Positions 7,579 through 16,343 of a stretch of DNA of 64,000 nucleotides are shown in pieces. The DNA comes from Paenibacillus ihbetae (GTDB taxonomy: Bacteria; Bacillota; Bacilli; Paenibacillales; Paenibacillaceae), in NCBI RefSeq assembly GCF_002741055.1, contig NZ_CP016809.1:5372501-5436500 (forward strand), given 5' to 3'. The notes under the pieces were generated by a model. That model did not search any database. It saw only the letters and a list, made by a program, of their open reading frames with translations, and had not been told where the DNA came from. Every line of letters begins with the position of its first letter. The stretch's first letter is position 1. The translations under genes and the position numbers were made by a program.

Positions 7579-8742
7579 ATGACATTCTTTCGTGACCGAG
7601 TAAGGGGCGTGGTCCTATCGACTGCGCTCGGGGATGCCCTGGGGGCTCCCGTCGAGAAGCTGACGTATGCGGAGATCAAATCGAAATATGGCCGGGTGGA
7701 ATCGCTAATGACCAAGTGGCATAAAGCGGACCTTCCCGCCGATGTCCGGCTCGGCAGAATGCGGGGCAACGGCATCGTAACGGACGATACGCTGATGACC
7801 ATCGCGCTGATGAAGGTGTATATGACCGAGGGCCGGCATTTGGACGCCTACGACATGGGCAAAGAATTCGTGAAGGAAATTGCATTTCGCAAGACCTACG
7901 TCCCGGAGCTGGATCAAGAGACGCTCATTATCGAGCGGCTGTTTTACCCGGAAAAATATATCTTCATGCGCCATGTGCTGGCAAACTGCGATCCACGGGA
8001 GGGCGGCATCGGCAATATGGTCAACTGCGGGGCGGCGATGTACATCGCCCCGATCGGAATCGTCAATGCTTGCCATCCGAAGGCAGCTTATGATGAAGCA
8101 ATTCTGTTCGCGATGGGTCATCAGAGCAGCTACGGACTGGAAGCAGCCGGCGTGCTTGCTGCCTGCGTTGCCAAAGCCTTCGAGCCGGGCGCGACGGTGG
8201 ATGATATCGTTCATACGGCAATCGCCCTCGCGAAGGACGGCACGAAAGCTGCAATTGCCGAATTGACGGAAGCGGCCCGAGAGCTGCGTCCGTTCCGGGA
8301 AGATATGGACCGGGTCGTTGAGACGTTCCAAGAGATCCTGCTGAAGTACTCGCCGATGGGCGATGACGTAAGCCGCCATATCGACAAGGTTGGCCTTCCA
8401 AGCAACCATTACACGCCGAGCCGCCTGTGGTCGATTGAGGAGCTGCCGCTTGCGCTTGCTTTTATGGTGCTGAATGACGGCGAATATTACCGGACGATAC
8501 TGGACGGCATCAATTCCGGCCGGGATACCGACTCCATCGGCGTCATGGCCGGCGTCATCCTCGGCGCAATGCACGGCTGTGAAGCAATACGGACCGAGGA
8601 TATCGAGCAGTTGAACAAGGTGAACCGATTGGATCTAATCGGTATCGCCGACCGCTTCTCCGAAGCCGCGGCCCGAATCATCGAGGAGGATCTTCGGATC
8701 CATGAAAGCAGAAAGCGGGTATGGTTGGAAGAGCTGCAATGA
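7579..8742 (+). CDS. ADP-ribosylglycohydrolase family protein (ARH1)
   Basis: A 387-residue soluble protein of the DraG/ARH family, enzymes that hydrolyse N- or O-glycosidic bonds to ribose using two Mg ions. The metal-binding motifs are intact: GDALGAPVE at about 18-26, TDDT at residues 68-71 and DTDS at 316-319. It should therefore be catalytically competent. It starts 14 bases after the binding-protein gene behind AAGGAG. Within an importer-ribokinase operon a metabolic role (releasing ribose from an imported N-riboside or ADP-ribose-like compound) is more likely than reversal of protein ADP-ribosylation. That is inference. Confidence 0.85.
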   Translation: MTFFRDRVRGVVLSTALGDALGAPVEKLTYAEIKSKYGRVESLMTKWHKADLPADVRLGRMRGNGIVTDDTLMTIALMKVYMTEGRHLDAYDMGKEFVKEIAFRKTYVPELDQETLIIERLFYPEKYIFMRHVLANCDPREGGIGNMVNCGAAMYIAPIGIVNACHPKAAYDEAILFAMGHQSSYGLEAAGVLAACVAKAFEPGATVDDIVHTAIALAKDGTKAAIAELTEAARELRPFREDMDRVVETFQEILLKYSPMGDDVSRHIDKVGLPSNHYTPSRLWSIEELPLALAFMVLNDGEYYRTILDGINSGRDTDSIGVMAGVILGAMHGCEAIRTEDIEQLNKVNRLDLIGIADRFSEAAARIIEEDLRIHESRKRVWLEELQ

Positions 8743-8775
8743 ACCGTTGAATTTGAACGGTTAGATTTAACCGTT
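8742..8775. repeat. Three-armed inverted/direct repeat
   Basis: AACCGTT (8742-8748), AACGGTT (8756-8762) and AACCGTT (8769-8775). The middle arm can pair with either flanking arm, giving two mutually exclusive 7-bp hairpins in the mRNA just after the ARH1 stop. No T tract follows. The remaining sequence up to 9013 shows nothing recognisable. Confidence 0.55.
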
Positions 8776-9013
8776 ATCAAGAAGCCTGATTTGAAGAATT
8801 GTCGGTCGCCGCAGCCGGGTTTCGTTATGCAAGAGAGCAGGAAATCCGGAGTGTGACTTGCCGGACCTGCCGGGGCACTAAAGGCTCATTTGAGGGAGAC
8901 ATCGGTTTTACACGCGGCTACCGAGCTTGCCGCTCCGAGCAAGGCAAGAGAGAAGGATCATGACTGGCCTTGGCACAATTCGTTCAACAGGCTGGGAGGG
9001 AGAGTGTACGTCT

Positions 9014-11125
9014 ATGATACCTGAAAATTATGTGGAGTCGGTTTATGCCGGATTTATCGGCATGAACATCGGCATACGGCTGGGAGCACCCATTGAGCCG
9101 GTGGCTTGGACCTACGAACGTATACGCGACGTATATGGGGATATCCGCGATTATGTGAAGCCGTATACCACGTTTGCGGCGGATGATGATGCGAACGGGC
9201 CGGTGTTTTTTATACGGGCGCTCTATGACGATGCAGCAGACCGGGAATTGGAGCCGGAGGATGTCGGCAGAGCTTGGCTCAATTATGCCCGCGAAGGCAT
9301 CGGCATGTTCTGGTGGGGCGGGGAGGATATCAGCACGGAGCATCGTGCCTACGTGAATCTCCGCAAAGGAATCCCCGCTCCGAAGTCCGGCTCGATCGAG
9401 GTGAACGGAGAGGAAATGGCGGAGCAGATCGGAGGACAGATCTTCATCGACTCCTGGGGGCTGCTGTTCCCCGGTCGGGCGGAGAAGGCCGCCGAATACG
9501 CGGAGAAGGCGGCGAGCGTATCCCATGACGGCAACGGGCTCTATGGCGCACGCTTCATGGCTGCGTGCATCGCCAAAGCTTTCGATGCGGCTTCCGTCGA
9601 TGAAATCATAAGCGAAGGACTGCGCATGATTCCGGCAGATTCTACGTATGCACGCGTCGTGCGTGCGGTCCAGGATTTCCATCGCGACCATCCCGAGGAT
9701 TTCCGGGCATGCCGGCAGTACCTGGAGGAACACTGGGGATATGATAAATATACCGGGGTGTGCCATATTATCCCGAATGCCGGCGTCTGCGTGCTTGCCC
9801 TGCTGTACGGTGATGGGGATTTCGCGCGTACGGTCGAGATCGCGTCGATGTGCGGCTGGGATACGGACTGCAATGCAGGCAATGTCGGCAGCATTCTCGG
9901 TGTATACAGCGGTTTGGCCGGCATTCCGGACCACTATCGCAAGCCGATCAATGATTTTATCGTAGCCTCGAGCGTGTCCGGCTATTTGAATTTGGTCGAC
10001 TTTCCGACCTTCGCCAGAGAGCTTGCGCTGCTCGGCTATCGGCTGAACGGAGAAACAGCCCCGCAGGACTTAGTGGAGCGCGTGAAGCCGGGCGAGGTCA
10101 GCTTCGACTTCGATCTGCCGGGTTCAACCCACGGCTTCCGCACCAGCAATCCGTTCAAGACGCCTGTCGTCAGACACTCGGTTCAACAAACCTATGGCGG
10201 CAGGGGGGCGCTGGAAATCGTGTTCGACCGATTGGTTGAAGGCGACAGCAGCAAAATTTATTACAAGCCGTTCTACCGCAGAGCCGAGTTCAATGACGAG
10301 AAATACAAGCCGACCTTTGCTCCGCTGGCCTATAGCGGTCAAACCGTTTCTGCGAAAATCTATGCGGATCAATGGGAGGGCGAGCCAATCAGGCTGACAC
10401 CCTACGTACGCAACACTTATAATAGAGAAGAAGTATTGCTCAGCCCGGCTACGCCGGAGAATGGAAAGTGGAACGATATCGAATGGGTAATTCCCGACAC
10501 CGATGGGGCCATGATCGACGAGATCGGCTGGATATTGGAGAGCCCTTCCCCGCTCGCGAACCGGGCCATCGGCCGGCTGTTTATCGGACAGTTCCGCATT
10601 ACGGGCGAGGCGAAATACACGATCGATTTTGCCAAGCAGGCCAAGGAATTCGGCTCCGTCACCCCGTTCTCCCATCATCGGGGCGTTTGGGAGCTTCGCG
10701 ATGGCACGCTGTGGGGAAAGGCGGAAGGGGATGCCTCATCCTACTCCGGCAATTACTATGCGGATGACACGGAGGTCGAAGCGGTTATCACGCCGGTCTC
10801 GGGAGACAGCCACTGCCTTATCGTAAGAGCGCAGGGCGTGATGCGGCACTATTTGGCCGGCTTCGACGGCCCGAACGCCGTATCGTTTATCAAACAGGAA
10901 TTCGGGGCGAAACGGCTCATCACCGCCAGATATGATTGGGAGCACGGGCAGGCGTATCATTTCAAGCTGAAAGCGCAGAAGGATCATTTCACGCTGTTCA
11001 TCAATGGCGAGAACGTTCTGGAATGCAAGGATAGTGCGTTTGGGCACGGGATGTTCGGGTTCGGCTGCCTGGAGGATGGGGAGCTTCACATTCGAGAGGT
11101 TCAGGTACGAACGTCCGTATCGTGA
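9014..11125 (+). CDS. ADP-ribosylglycohydrolase domain fused to C-terminal beta-sandwich-like region (ARH2)
   Basis: A 703-residue protein without a signal peptide. Residues 1 to about 345 form a second ARH domain. It has LGAPIEPVAW near 23-32 and a divergent metal motif, ADDDA at 56-60 instead of TDDT. The C-terminal metal motif DTDCN at 283-287 is conserved. Residues from about 370 to the end are not ARH; the last 150 (GVWELRDGTLWGKAEGD, then FTLFINGENVLECKD, then GMFGFGCLEDGELHIREV) resemble a concanavalin-like jelly roll such as LamG or DUF1080. ATG 9014 is chosen because GGGAGGGAGAG ends 8 bases upstream; ATG 8960 is a weaker alternative. The fusion suggests recognition of a glycosylated substrate, presumably in the cytoplasm. 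Confidence 0.8.
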   Translation: MIPENYVESVYAGFIGMNIGIRLGAPIEPVAWTYERIRDVYGDIRDYVKPYTTFAADDDANGPVFFIRALYDDAADRELEPEDVGRAWLNYAREGIGMFWWGGEDISTEHRAYVNLRKGIPAPKSGSIEVNGEEMAEQIGGQIFIDSWGLLFPGRAEKAAEYAEKAASVSHDGNGLYGARFMAACIAKAFDAASVDEIISEGLRMIPADSTYARVVRAVQDFHRDHPEDFRACRQYLEEHWGYDKYTGVCHIIPNAGVCVLALLYGDGDFARTVEIASMCGWDTDCNAGNVGSILGVYSGLAGIPDHYRKPINDFIVASSVSGYLNLVDFPTFARELALLGYRLNGETAPQDLVERVKPGEVSFDFDLPGSTHGFRTSNPFKTPVVRHSVQQTYGGRGALEIVFDRLVEGDSSKIYYKPFYRRAEFNDEKYKPTFAPLAYSGQTVSAKIYADQWEGEPIRLTPYVRNTYNREEVLLSPATPENGKWNDIEWVIPDTDGAMIDEIGWILESPSPLANRAIGRLFIGQFRITGEAKYTIDFAKQAKEFGSVTPFSHHRGVWELRDGTLWGKAEGDASSYSGNYYADDTEVEAVITPVSGDSHCLIVRAQGVMRHYLAGFDGPNAVSFIKQEFGAKRLITARYDWEHGQAYHFKLKAQKDHFTLFINGENVLECKDSAFGHGMFGFGCLEDGELHIREVQVRTSVS

Positions 11126-11160
11126 GCTAGAGCGAGAATAATGGAAGGGAGGAGATCGAT

Positions 11161-12090
11161 GTGGGGAAACTTTACGTCATTGGCAGCATCAACATGGATG
11201 TGGTCAGCAGCGTATCGAAGTTTCCGCAGCCGGGGGAGACGATTCACAGCAGCGGGACGTCCTTCTTCCCCGGAGGGAAAGGGGCGAATCAGGCCGTGGC
11301 CGCCGCGATGGCCGGCGCGGAGTGTGCGATGATCGGAGCGGTCGGCCACGATCCGTTTGGCGATACGCTCGTTTCTTCCCTGGAGGACCGGGGAGTGGAG
11401 GTGAAGTCCGTATTAGCCAAGGAAGGCACCTCGGGCATGGCGATTATTACGGTTAATGAAGAAGGCGAGAATCATATCGTGTTGTCAGCTGGAGCCAACG
11501 GACAGTTAACGGAGGCTGACGTCCAAGCGGAGGTCCATTGGGAGGATATTTGTGCGGTCCTGCTGCAAAATGAAATCCCATGGGAGACAAACGAGGCCGT
11601 CATTCAGTCTGCGAATGCAGCGGGGGTTCGCGTCTGGCTGAACCCGGCTCCTGCCCGGGCTTTGCCTCCGTCGCTGTTTCCGCTGCTGGATACATTGATT
11701 CTGAATGAGACGGAGGCGGCGGCCGTCAGCGGCGTGAAGGTGGAAGACCCGATGACGGCCGAGCTTGCCGCAGGGAAACTGCTAAGCCTGGGAACGGAGA
11801 ACGTGATCGTTACACTGGGAGAGCAGGGATGCTTCTACGCAAACCGCCGAGGAGAGCGGATTGCCGTGCCGGCTTACTCCGTGAAGCCCGTGGATACGAC
11901 AGCGGCAGGCGATACCTTTATCGGGGCATATGCGGCCGCAAGCTCAGGGGGCATGGCAACCGAAGCAGCGCTTCGATTCGCTGCCGCCGCCGCAGCTTTA
12001 GCGGTCACCCGCCCGGGTGCGCAGGCTTCCATTCCGTCCAAGCAGGATATTGAGTGGTTCTTGGAGAAGCAGCCGACATCGACACATTGA
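11161..12090 (+). CDS. rbsK: Ribokinase-like PfkB carbohydrate kinase
   Basis: A 309-residue PfkB-family kinase with ribokinase hallmarks: GSINMD (8-13), GGKGANQA (38-45), the NPAPA segment, NETE, and DTTAAGDTF with catalytic base Asp251, plus TRPGAQ near the C-terminus. Ribokinase converts D-ribose to ribose 5-phosphate with ATP in the cytoplasm. It starts at GTG 11161 behind GGGAGGAG. As the last gene of the operon it fits a pathway in which the upstream glycohydrolases release ribose. The ribose 5-phosphate can be used by RpiA, encoded at 60895. Another furanose cannot be excluded. Confidence 0.85.
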   Translation: MGKLYVIGSINMDVVSSVSKFPQPGETIHSSGTSFFPGGKGANQAVAAAMAGAECAMIGAVGHDPFGDTLVSSLEDRGVEVKSVLAKEGTSGMAIITVNEEGENHIVLSAGANGQLTEADVQAEVHWEDICAVLLQNEIPWETNEAVIQSANAAGVRVWLNPAPARALPPSLFPLLDTLILNETEAAAVSGVKVEDPMTAELAAGKLLSLGTENVIVTLGEQGCFYANRRGERIAVPAYSVKPVDTTAAGDTFIGAYAAASSGGMATEAALRFAAAAAALAVTRPGAQASIPSKQDIEWFLEKQPTSTH

Positions 12091-12136
12091 TGGAGAACAG
12101 CTCTTCTGTTCGGGGGAGCCGTCCAAACCCAATAAG

Positions 12137-12175
12137 CCATAGAGGGCGTTTGTAAGGTCCCCCTATGGTTTTTTT
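12137..12175 (+). terminator. Intrinsic terminator of the ARH-ribokinase operon
   Basis: CCATAGAGGG (12137-12146) pairs with CCCCCTATGG (12159-12168) with one mismatch, followed by seven T residues. Confidence 0.85.
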
Positions 12176-12258
12176 GGTTTTCCATAGAGCCGGGGCGGAT
12201 TGGACTTACACGATTCACATTGCAAGCAGCGCTTTTTAGACATAAGACCATTCAACAT
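12163..12258 (-). CDS. Possible Cys-rich microprotein
   Basis: A 31-codon frame with start ATG at 12258 and an AAAGGGGGAG ribosome binding site well spaced in front of it. The product carries CLQCESC, a tight cluster of three cysteines, and a basic Lys/Pro-rich tail. It is divergent to the Zn-ribbon gene at 12327. Its last codons overlap the terminator stem of the opposite operon, which argues against strong selection there. I do not recognise a family; coding status is uncertain. Confidence 0.3.
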   Translation of the reverse strand: MLNGLMSKKRCLQCESCKSNPPRLYGKPKKP

Positions 12259-12326
12259 GTTCAGGCTCCCCCTTTCATACAATGTAGAGTCAACGAAATG
12301 ATGAATGAAACGGGGGATGGAACGTA

Positions 12327-12512
12327 ATGGCCAAGCAAAAAAGAGGAAAGGCACTGTGGCATCTGCCCAGCCGAGCGCGGGGAACGTGTCCGGTGTGTGG
12401 AAGCACGCGAACGAAGCTGTTATATCCGCGGACGAAGACGGACGGAACGGCATTGAAGGTCTGCAAGCGCTGCGACGGCGCATCGCAGGAGCGAGTTGAC
12501 GCCGCGGTCTGA
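12327..12512 (+). CDS. Small zinc-ribbon protein
   Basis: A 61-residue basic protein with two CxxC pairs (Cys21/Cys24 and Cys46/Cys49) separated by 21 residues, a classic zinc-ribbon layout: TCPVCGSTRTK and LKVCKRCDGA. The N-terminus MAKQKRGKALWHLP is strongly basic, suggesting nucleic acid or ribosome contact. The start ATG 12327 has GGGGGATGG upstream. It stands alone between the rbsK terminator and a nucleotidyltransferase gene. Function unknown. Confidence 0.7.
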   Translation: MAKQKRGKALWHLPSRARGTCPVCGSTRTKLLYPRTKTDGTALKVCKRCDGASQERVDAAV

Positions 12513-12654
12513 TCCGCGCTTGCGGCGGCACCGCTTCTTTTGTAATCATGCGCGCAATCTTGCTCGACGGAGCCTCAATCCGCTAAGAGATGCTTTCACT
12601 TTCTGTAATCGCCGTTAAGGCGAATGAGCCGAACCATGTTTTGAATGGGCTGTA

Positions 12655-12743
12655 TTGCCGGCAGGGGATGAACTGGAATATAATAGGTTTACTTGTTGAC
12701 CGAATATAGACCGTTTTCCATTAGGAGGCGGTCTTTGGCTTTT
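12655..12743 (+). promoter_or_regulatory. Promoter and short leader hairpin before nucleotidyltransferase gene
   Basis: TTGCCG (12655-12660), 18-base spacer, TATAAT (12679-12684). The expected transcript soon meets AGACCG (12708-12713) pairing with CGGTCT (12729-12734), followed by a broken T-rich stretch TTTGGCTTTTT. The hairpin could act as a weak attenuator. The rest of 12513-12906 shows nothing else I can name. Confidence 0.45.
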
Positions 12744-12906
12744 TGGCGGGAGAATGCTTGTTCGGACGAGCCTACGCAGCTTCTCCCTGGTGCACTCGAG
12801 GTACCGAAATGGCAGCTAACAACCTGCATGGAGCGCTCCCTCGGCTATAATCAGACGTATTTTCAAAACTTGGATGTTTACTACAAGCGTGCAGGAGGTG
12901 AATGGA

Positions 12907-13455
12907 TTGTTAGAGGAACGGTTAAAGAGCTGGATCTGTGAACATCAGCCTTTGATGGCGGATTTGCAGCGGGTGCGGGAGCTAGACCTGCCGCAATGCT
13001 ATATTGCTGCAGGCTATATCCGCAACTATGTGTGGGATATCCTTCATGGATATGACCGTTCCGATCGGCACAGCGATATCGATGTGGTGTTTTTTGATCC
13101 GGATGATGCTTCCCGGGAGCGGGACGAGCTTCTGGAACGGAAACTAAGGGAATCGACGCAGAATCCCAAGTGGTCGGTCAAGAATCAGGCCCGGATGCAT
13201 ATCAAAAACGGGGATGCGCCTTACCGGTCGACCCATGATGCGTTGTCGATGTGGCCCGAAACCGCTACGGCCATCGGGGCGAGGCTAAATCCGGCTGGAG
13301 GAATCGAGCTGGTCTGCCCGTACGGGCTTGAGGATCTGTTCGCTATTCGCGTGAGGCGCAGCCCCGCATTCTTAAAGCGTGAGTATTACCTGGAACGGGT
13401 ACAAAGAAAGCAGTGGGCGGGCCAGTGGCCGCTGCTGACGATTATTGAGGATTAG
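12907..13455 (+). CDS. Nucleotidyltransferase family protein (NTP_transf_6 type)
   Basis: A 182-residue soluble protein with the nucleotidyltransferase signature HSDIDVVFF (Asp57 and Asp59 as metal ligands), preceded by the AAGYIRNYVWDILHG segment typical of the DUF925/NTP_transf_6 group. The family has a polymerase-beta-like fold but mostly unknown substrates. TTG 12907 is chosen because AGGAGGTG at 12892-12899 is spaced for it; the longer frame from ATG 12874 would place that ribosome binding site inside the gene. The neighbours downstream are a methyltransferase and a NUDIX protein on the same strand. Confidence 0.75.
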   Translation: MLEERLKSWICEHQPLMADLQRVRELDLPQCYIAAGYIRNYVWDILHGYDRSDRHSDIDVVFFDPDDASRERDELLERKLRESTQNPKWSVKNQARMHIKNGDAPYRSTHDALSMWPETATAIGARLNPAGGIELVCPYGLEDLFAIRVRRSPAFLKREYYLERVQRKQWAGQWPLLTIIED

Positions 13456-13535
13456 CCGCATGGAGTTTATCCTCATCCGGTGGCATATGCGGATATCGCC
13501 ATGCTGCTGCAAAACAGAGAAGGGGAGAGAGCGAC

Positions 13536-14243
13536 ATGGGAGATTTTCAGCAAGCACGCGAGAAGGAAAGAGCTTATCACGAACAGTTTTACGATCAAAC
13601 CGTATTGTTCGAGCCCGGGAGCTGGCTGGCGCGGCCAGTGGCTGCGGTCATGGAACATCTGGAGCTGCTGAGGGTCCAGAACATGCGGATCCTGGATTTA
13701 GGCTGCGGCGTCGGCCGGAACAGCATTCCGATGGCTCAGCGGATCCGCGACATGAACGGGACGGTCGTCTGTGTGGACCTGCTGGAGTCGGCAATCGCGA
13801 AGCTGCGGCAGTATGCCGAGCAGCATGGCGTTGCGTCCCATATCGAGACGCATGTGGCGGATGCCCAGTATTTTCGAGTCACGCCGGGCATGTATCATTA
13901 TATTGTGGCTTGCTCCTGCCTTGAGCACCTCAGCTCGGAGGAAGCGTTCGTTGCCAAGCTCGAAGAGATGCAGGAAGGCACGGCTCCCCTTGGTATCCAC
14001 TGCATCATGATCAACACGAATGTGAAGGAGATCGATGTGGAGACGGGCAAGGAGCGGGACGGCTTGATCGAGCTGAATCTTCCAACGGAACGCGCCTTCT
14101 CGATCCTGCATCGTTTGTATGCCGATTGGGAGATCCTGTGTGAGCGGCAGGTCCATCAGGAAATTCCCGAGGTCCACGACGGCAGGGATATGATGTTTTG
14201 CGGCGAATGGATTACCTTCACTGCACGAAAAGGAGCGCGGTAA
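13536..14243 (+). CDS. Class I SAM-dependent methyltransferase
   Basis: A 235-residue protein with the SAM-binding motif I LDLGCGVGRN at about 53-62, an acidic residue ending the second strand (VVCVDLLESA) and motif IV-like IVACSCLEHL. This is the Rossmann-type methyltransferase fold. The substrate cannot be read from the sequence. It starts at ATG 13536 behind AAGGGGAGAG. The NUDIX gene follows after 2 bases, so they are co-transcribed. Confidence 0.8.
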   Translation: MGDFQQAREKERAYHEQFYDQTVLFEPGSWLARPVAAVMEHLELLRVQNMRILDLGCGVGRNSIPMAQRIRDMNGTVVCVDLLESAIAKLRQYAEQHGVASHIETHVADAQYFRVTPGMYHYIVACSCLEHLSSEEAFVAKLEEMQEGTAPLGIHCIMINTNVKEIDVETGKERDGLIELNLPTERAFSILHRLYADWEILCERQVHQEIPEVHDGRDMMFCGEWITFTARKGAR

Positions 14244-14245
14244 GC

Positions 14246-14731
14246 TTGGAGAAATATACCCATCTCGGCATTTATGGCGTATTAATTCGCAATCAGCGCC
14301 TATTGCTGGTTCAGAAAGCCCGGGGTCCCCATCGGGGAAAATGGGATCTGCCCGGCGGCTCGGTCGAGTTCGGAGAAGAGCCCGAGCGAACGCTGCAGCG
14401 TGAATTTCTGGAGGAGACAGGCCTGTCGTCAATCCAGGGAACGATTCGGACGGCCGTCTCCTACACGTTGATCTATCAATATGATGAGAGCAGGCTGGAG
14501 GAGCTTCATCATATCGGGATCATATATGATGTGGAGCTGACGGAAGAGCCGGCGGGCTTGAAAGCGGAAGCGGACGGCGAGGATTCGTTAGGCGCGGCAT
14601 GGATTCCGCTGGAGCGGCTGAGCGCGCTGCCGCTGACGCCGTTTGCTGAAATGATGGCAGAACAGATCATGGATGAGGACGATAAGCGGACCACGAAGAA
14701 TGATCTCGAGCCGCACATGAGCGAGGAATAA
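14246..14731 (+). CDS. NUDIX hydrolase
   Basis: A 161-residue NUDIX protein. The 23-residue box is complete at about 38-60: GGSVEFGEEPERTL followed by REFLEETGL, carrying the Glu residues that bind Mg. Such enzymes hydrolyse a nucleoside diphosphate linked to another group. Start TTG 14246 is supported by AAAGGAG at 14229-14235 and directly follows the methyltransferase stop. Substrate unknown. Confidence 0.82.
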   Translation: MEKYTHLGIYGVLIRNQRLLLVQKARGPHRGKWDLPGGSVEFGEEPERTLQREFLEETGLSSIQGTIRTAVSYTLIYQYDESRLEELHHIGIIYDVELTEEPAGLKAEADGEDSLGAAWIPLERLSALPLTPFAEMMAEQIMDEDDKRTTKNDLEPHMSEE

Positions 14732-14816
14732 TTGAATTGGATTCCACAGTATTTTGTGAAACGTAAATACGGCTTCCGCGATCCCGGATTCATCCTGGCA
14801 GGTCTTCGAGGAATGC

Positions 14817-14862
14817 AAAAAGCAGGCCCAATCGGCTCCATTCCGACTCAGGCCTGCTTTTT
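14817..14862. terminator. Bidirectional terminator
   Basis: AAAAAGCAGGCC (14817-14828) pairs perfectly with GGCCTGCTTTTT (14851-14862). A/T tracts on both sides serve the NUDIX operon (+) and the chemoreceptor gene (-). Confidence 0.85.
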
Positions 14863-14875
14863 GTATGTATAACAT

Positions 14876-16126
14876 TTAGAATTTGAAAATATTGATCGTC
14901 TTCTGCAGCTGGAAGACCGCGTTGTTCATTGCTTCCGCTTCCTCGGCCATCTTCTTGATCGAGGTAATCCCCTCGTTCATGGAGGCGGATACCTGCTCCG
15001 TGCCCGCCGCGGACTGCTGGGTAATGGCCGAAATGTTCTGAATGGCGGCCGATATGCTCTGCGCGCTCTCCAGCATGGACTCGCTTTCCTTGGAGAAGGC
15101 GGCAATCTGCTCGGTGATGTACTGCACGCTGCTTACGATCTGCATGAAGACTTCCTCGGCTTCCCGGATCAGCTCCGTCTGTTGGCGCACGACATCCTCA
15201 TTGATCTTAATGTTCTGGGTTGCATGCTTGATGTCCGCCTCAATGCTGCGAACCAGATTGAATACTTCACGCGTGGAAGAGGTCGATTCCTCTGCGAGCT
15301 TTCGAACCTCCTGGGCTACAACGGCAAAGCCTGCACCGTGCTCGCCGGCACGGGCCGCCTCGATTGAAGCGTTTAATGACAGCAGATTCGTCTGATCGGC
15401 CAGCTCGGAGATCGTTTCGGTAATTTTCGTAATGCCTTTGGCGTTTCGCGCAAGCGCATCAATGGATTCGGATACTTTGGCCGTAGCCTCGATATTTCGC
15501 TGCATGCCGCTCGACTGCCGGGATACCGATTCTCTTCCTTGCTCCACCAGCTGCAGAGTTGCCATCGACCGGGAGTTCATTTCATGGGTAGAGTGGGTGT
15601 AATTGCCGACCTTCTCCTCGATTTCCTTGATGGAGTCGGTCATTGCGGCTACGTCCTCCGAGATTTCGCCGGCTCCGACGGCCAGCTCTCCTGCAGAAAG
15701 CGACACCTGGTTCATGACCTGGATCAGCTCCTGATTTTTGGTTGATATATTCCGGCTTGAAGTCATGACGCTGCGGGTAATGTCGGAGGTTTCCTGAAGG
15801 ATTTTGCGGAGCTTGTCCACCATGCTGTTGAAGGTTCTGCTGAGATCATTCATTCCTCCCATCTCTTCTACCTGGAAGGTAAAGTCCCCTTTGGCAATTT
15901 TGGCGGAGACGCTGGAGATTTCGGAGAACGTGCTCGTAAGCGCTCTCTCAATAACTCGGGAAAGAGGATACGTGAGTCCGATTAGCACCGCAACAAGCAC
16001 GATACCAATAACCGCCTTACCCAGAATGATAAAGGCAATCAGCATTGGCAGCGCGAACAAGGCGGCAATGAGATAACAGGCTGCTGTGATTTTTTGAGCG
16101 ATCGGGAGTCTGTTGAACCATGCCAT
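14876..16126 (-). CDS. Methyl-accepting chemotaxis protein without extracellular sensor domain
   Basis: A 416-residue receptor. Two closely spaced membrane segments lie at about 12-34 and 37-55, with almost no external loop. A HAMP-like linker (about 55-110) and a full signalling domain follow; the hairpin tip is seen in [20 protein letters not shown] and [16 protein letters not shown]. It should couple to CheA/CheW. With no ligand domain outside the membrane, it probably senses an intracellular, membrane or energy-state cue. An extended -10 (TGCTATAAT on the minus strand, hexamer at 16170-16175) lies upstream. The gap 16127-16343 holds nothing else. Confidence 0.88.
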   Translation of the reverse strand: MAWFNRLPIAQKITAACYLIAALFALPMLIAFIILGKAVIGIVLVAVLIGLTYPLSRVIERALTSTFSEISSVSAKIAKGDFTFQVEEMGGMNDLSRTFNSMVDKLRKILQETSDITRSVMTSSRNISTKNQELIQVMNQVSLSAGELAVGAGEISEDVAAMTDSIKEIEEKVGNYTHSTHEMNSRSMATLQLVEQGRESVSRQSSGMQRNIEATAKVSESIDALARNAKGITKITETISELADQTNLLSLNASIEAARAGEHGAGFAVVAQEVRKLAEESTSSTREVFNLVRSIEADIKHATQNIKINEDVVRQQTELIREAEEVFMQIVSSVQYITEQIAAFSKESESMLESAQSISAAIQNISAITQQSAAGTEQVSASMNEGITSIKKMAEEAEAMNNAVFQLQKTINIFKF

Positions 16127-16343
16127 ACGAATGAATCCTCCTCAAGCGACATAGGATATTTTTACCATGATTATAGCATTATGCGACAAAAGTAGATATA
16201 AGGAATTACAAAATTTTCAATCAGATGAGTCTAAAGACCTGACGCTGGAGAAGACCAGAAAGCCCCGGACCTCTAATCATCCTCATAAAAAGAATAGAGC
16301 GGATTTCCACGCGGATGCGCAAAAAAACCGCCCCATCGATTAT

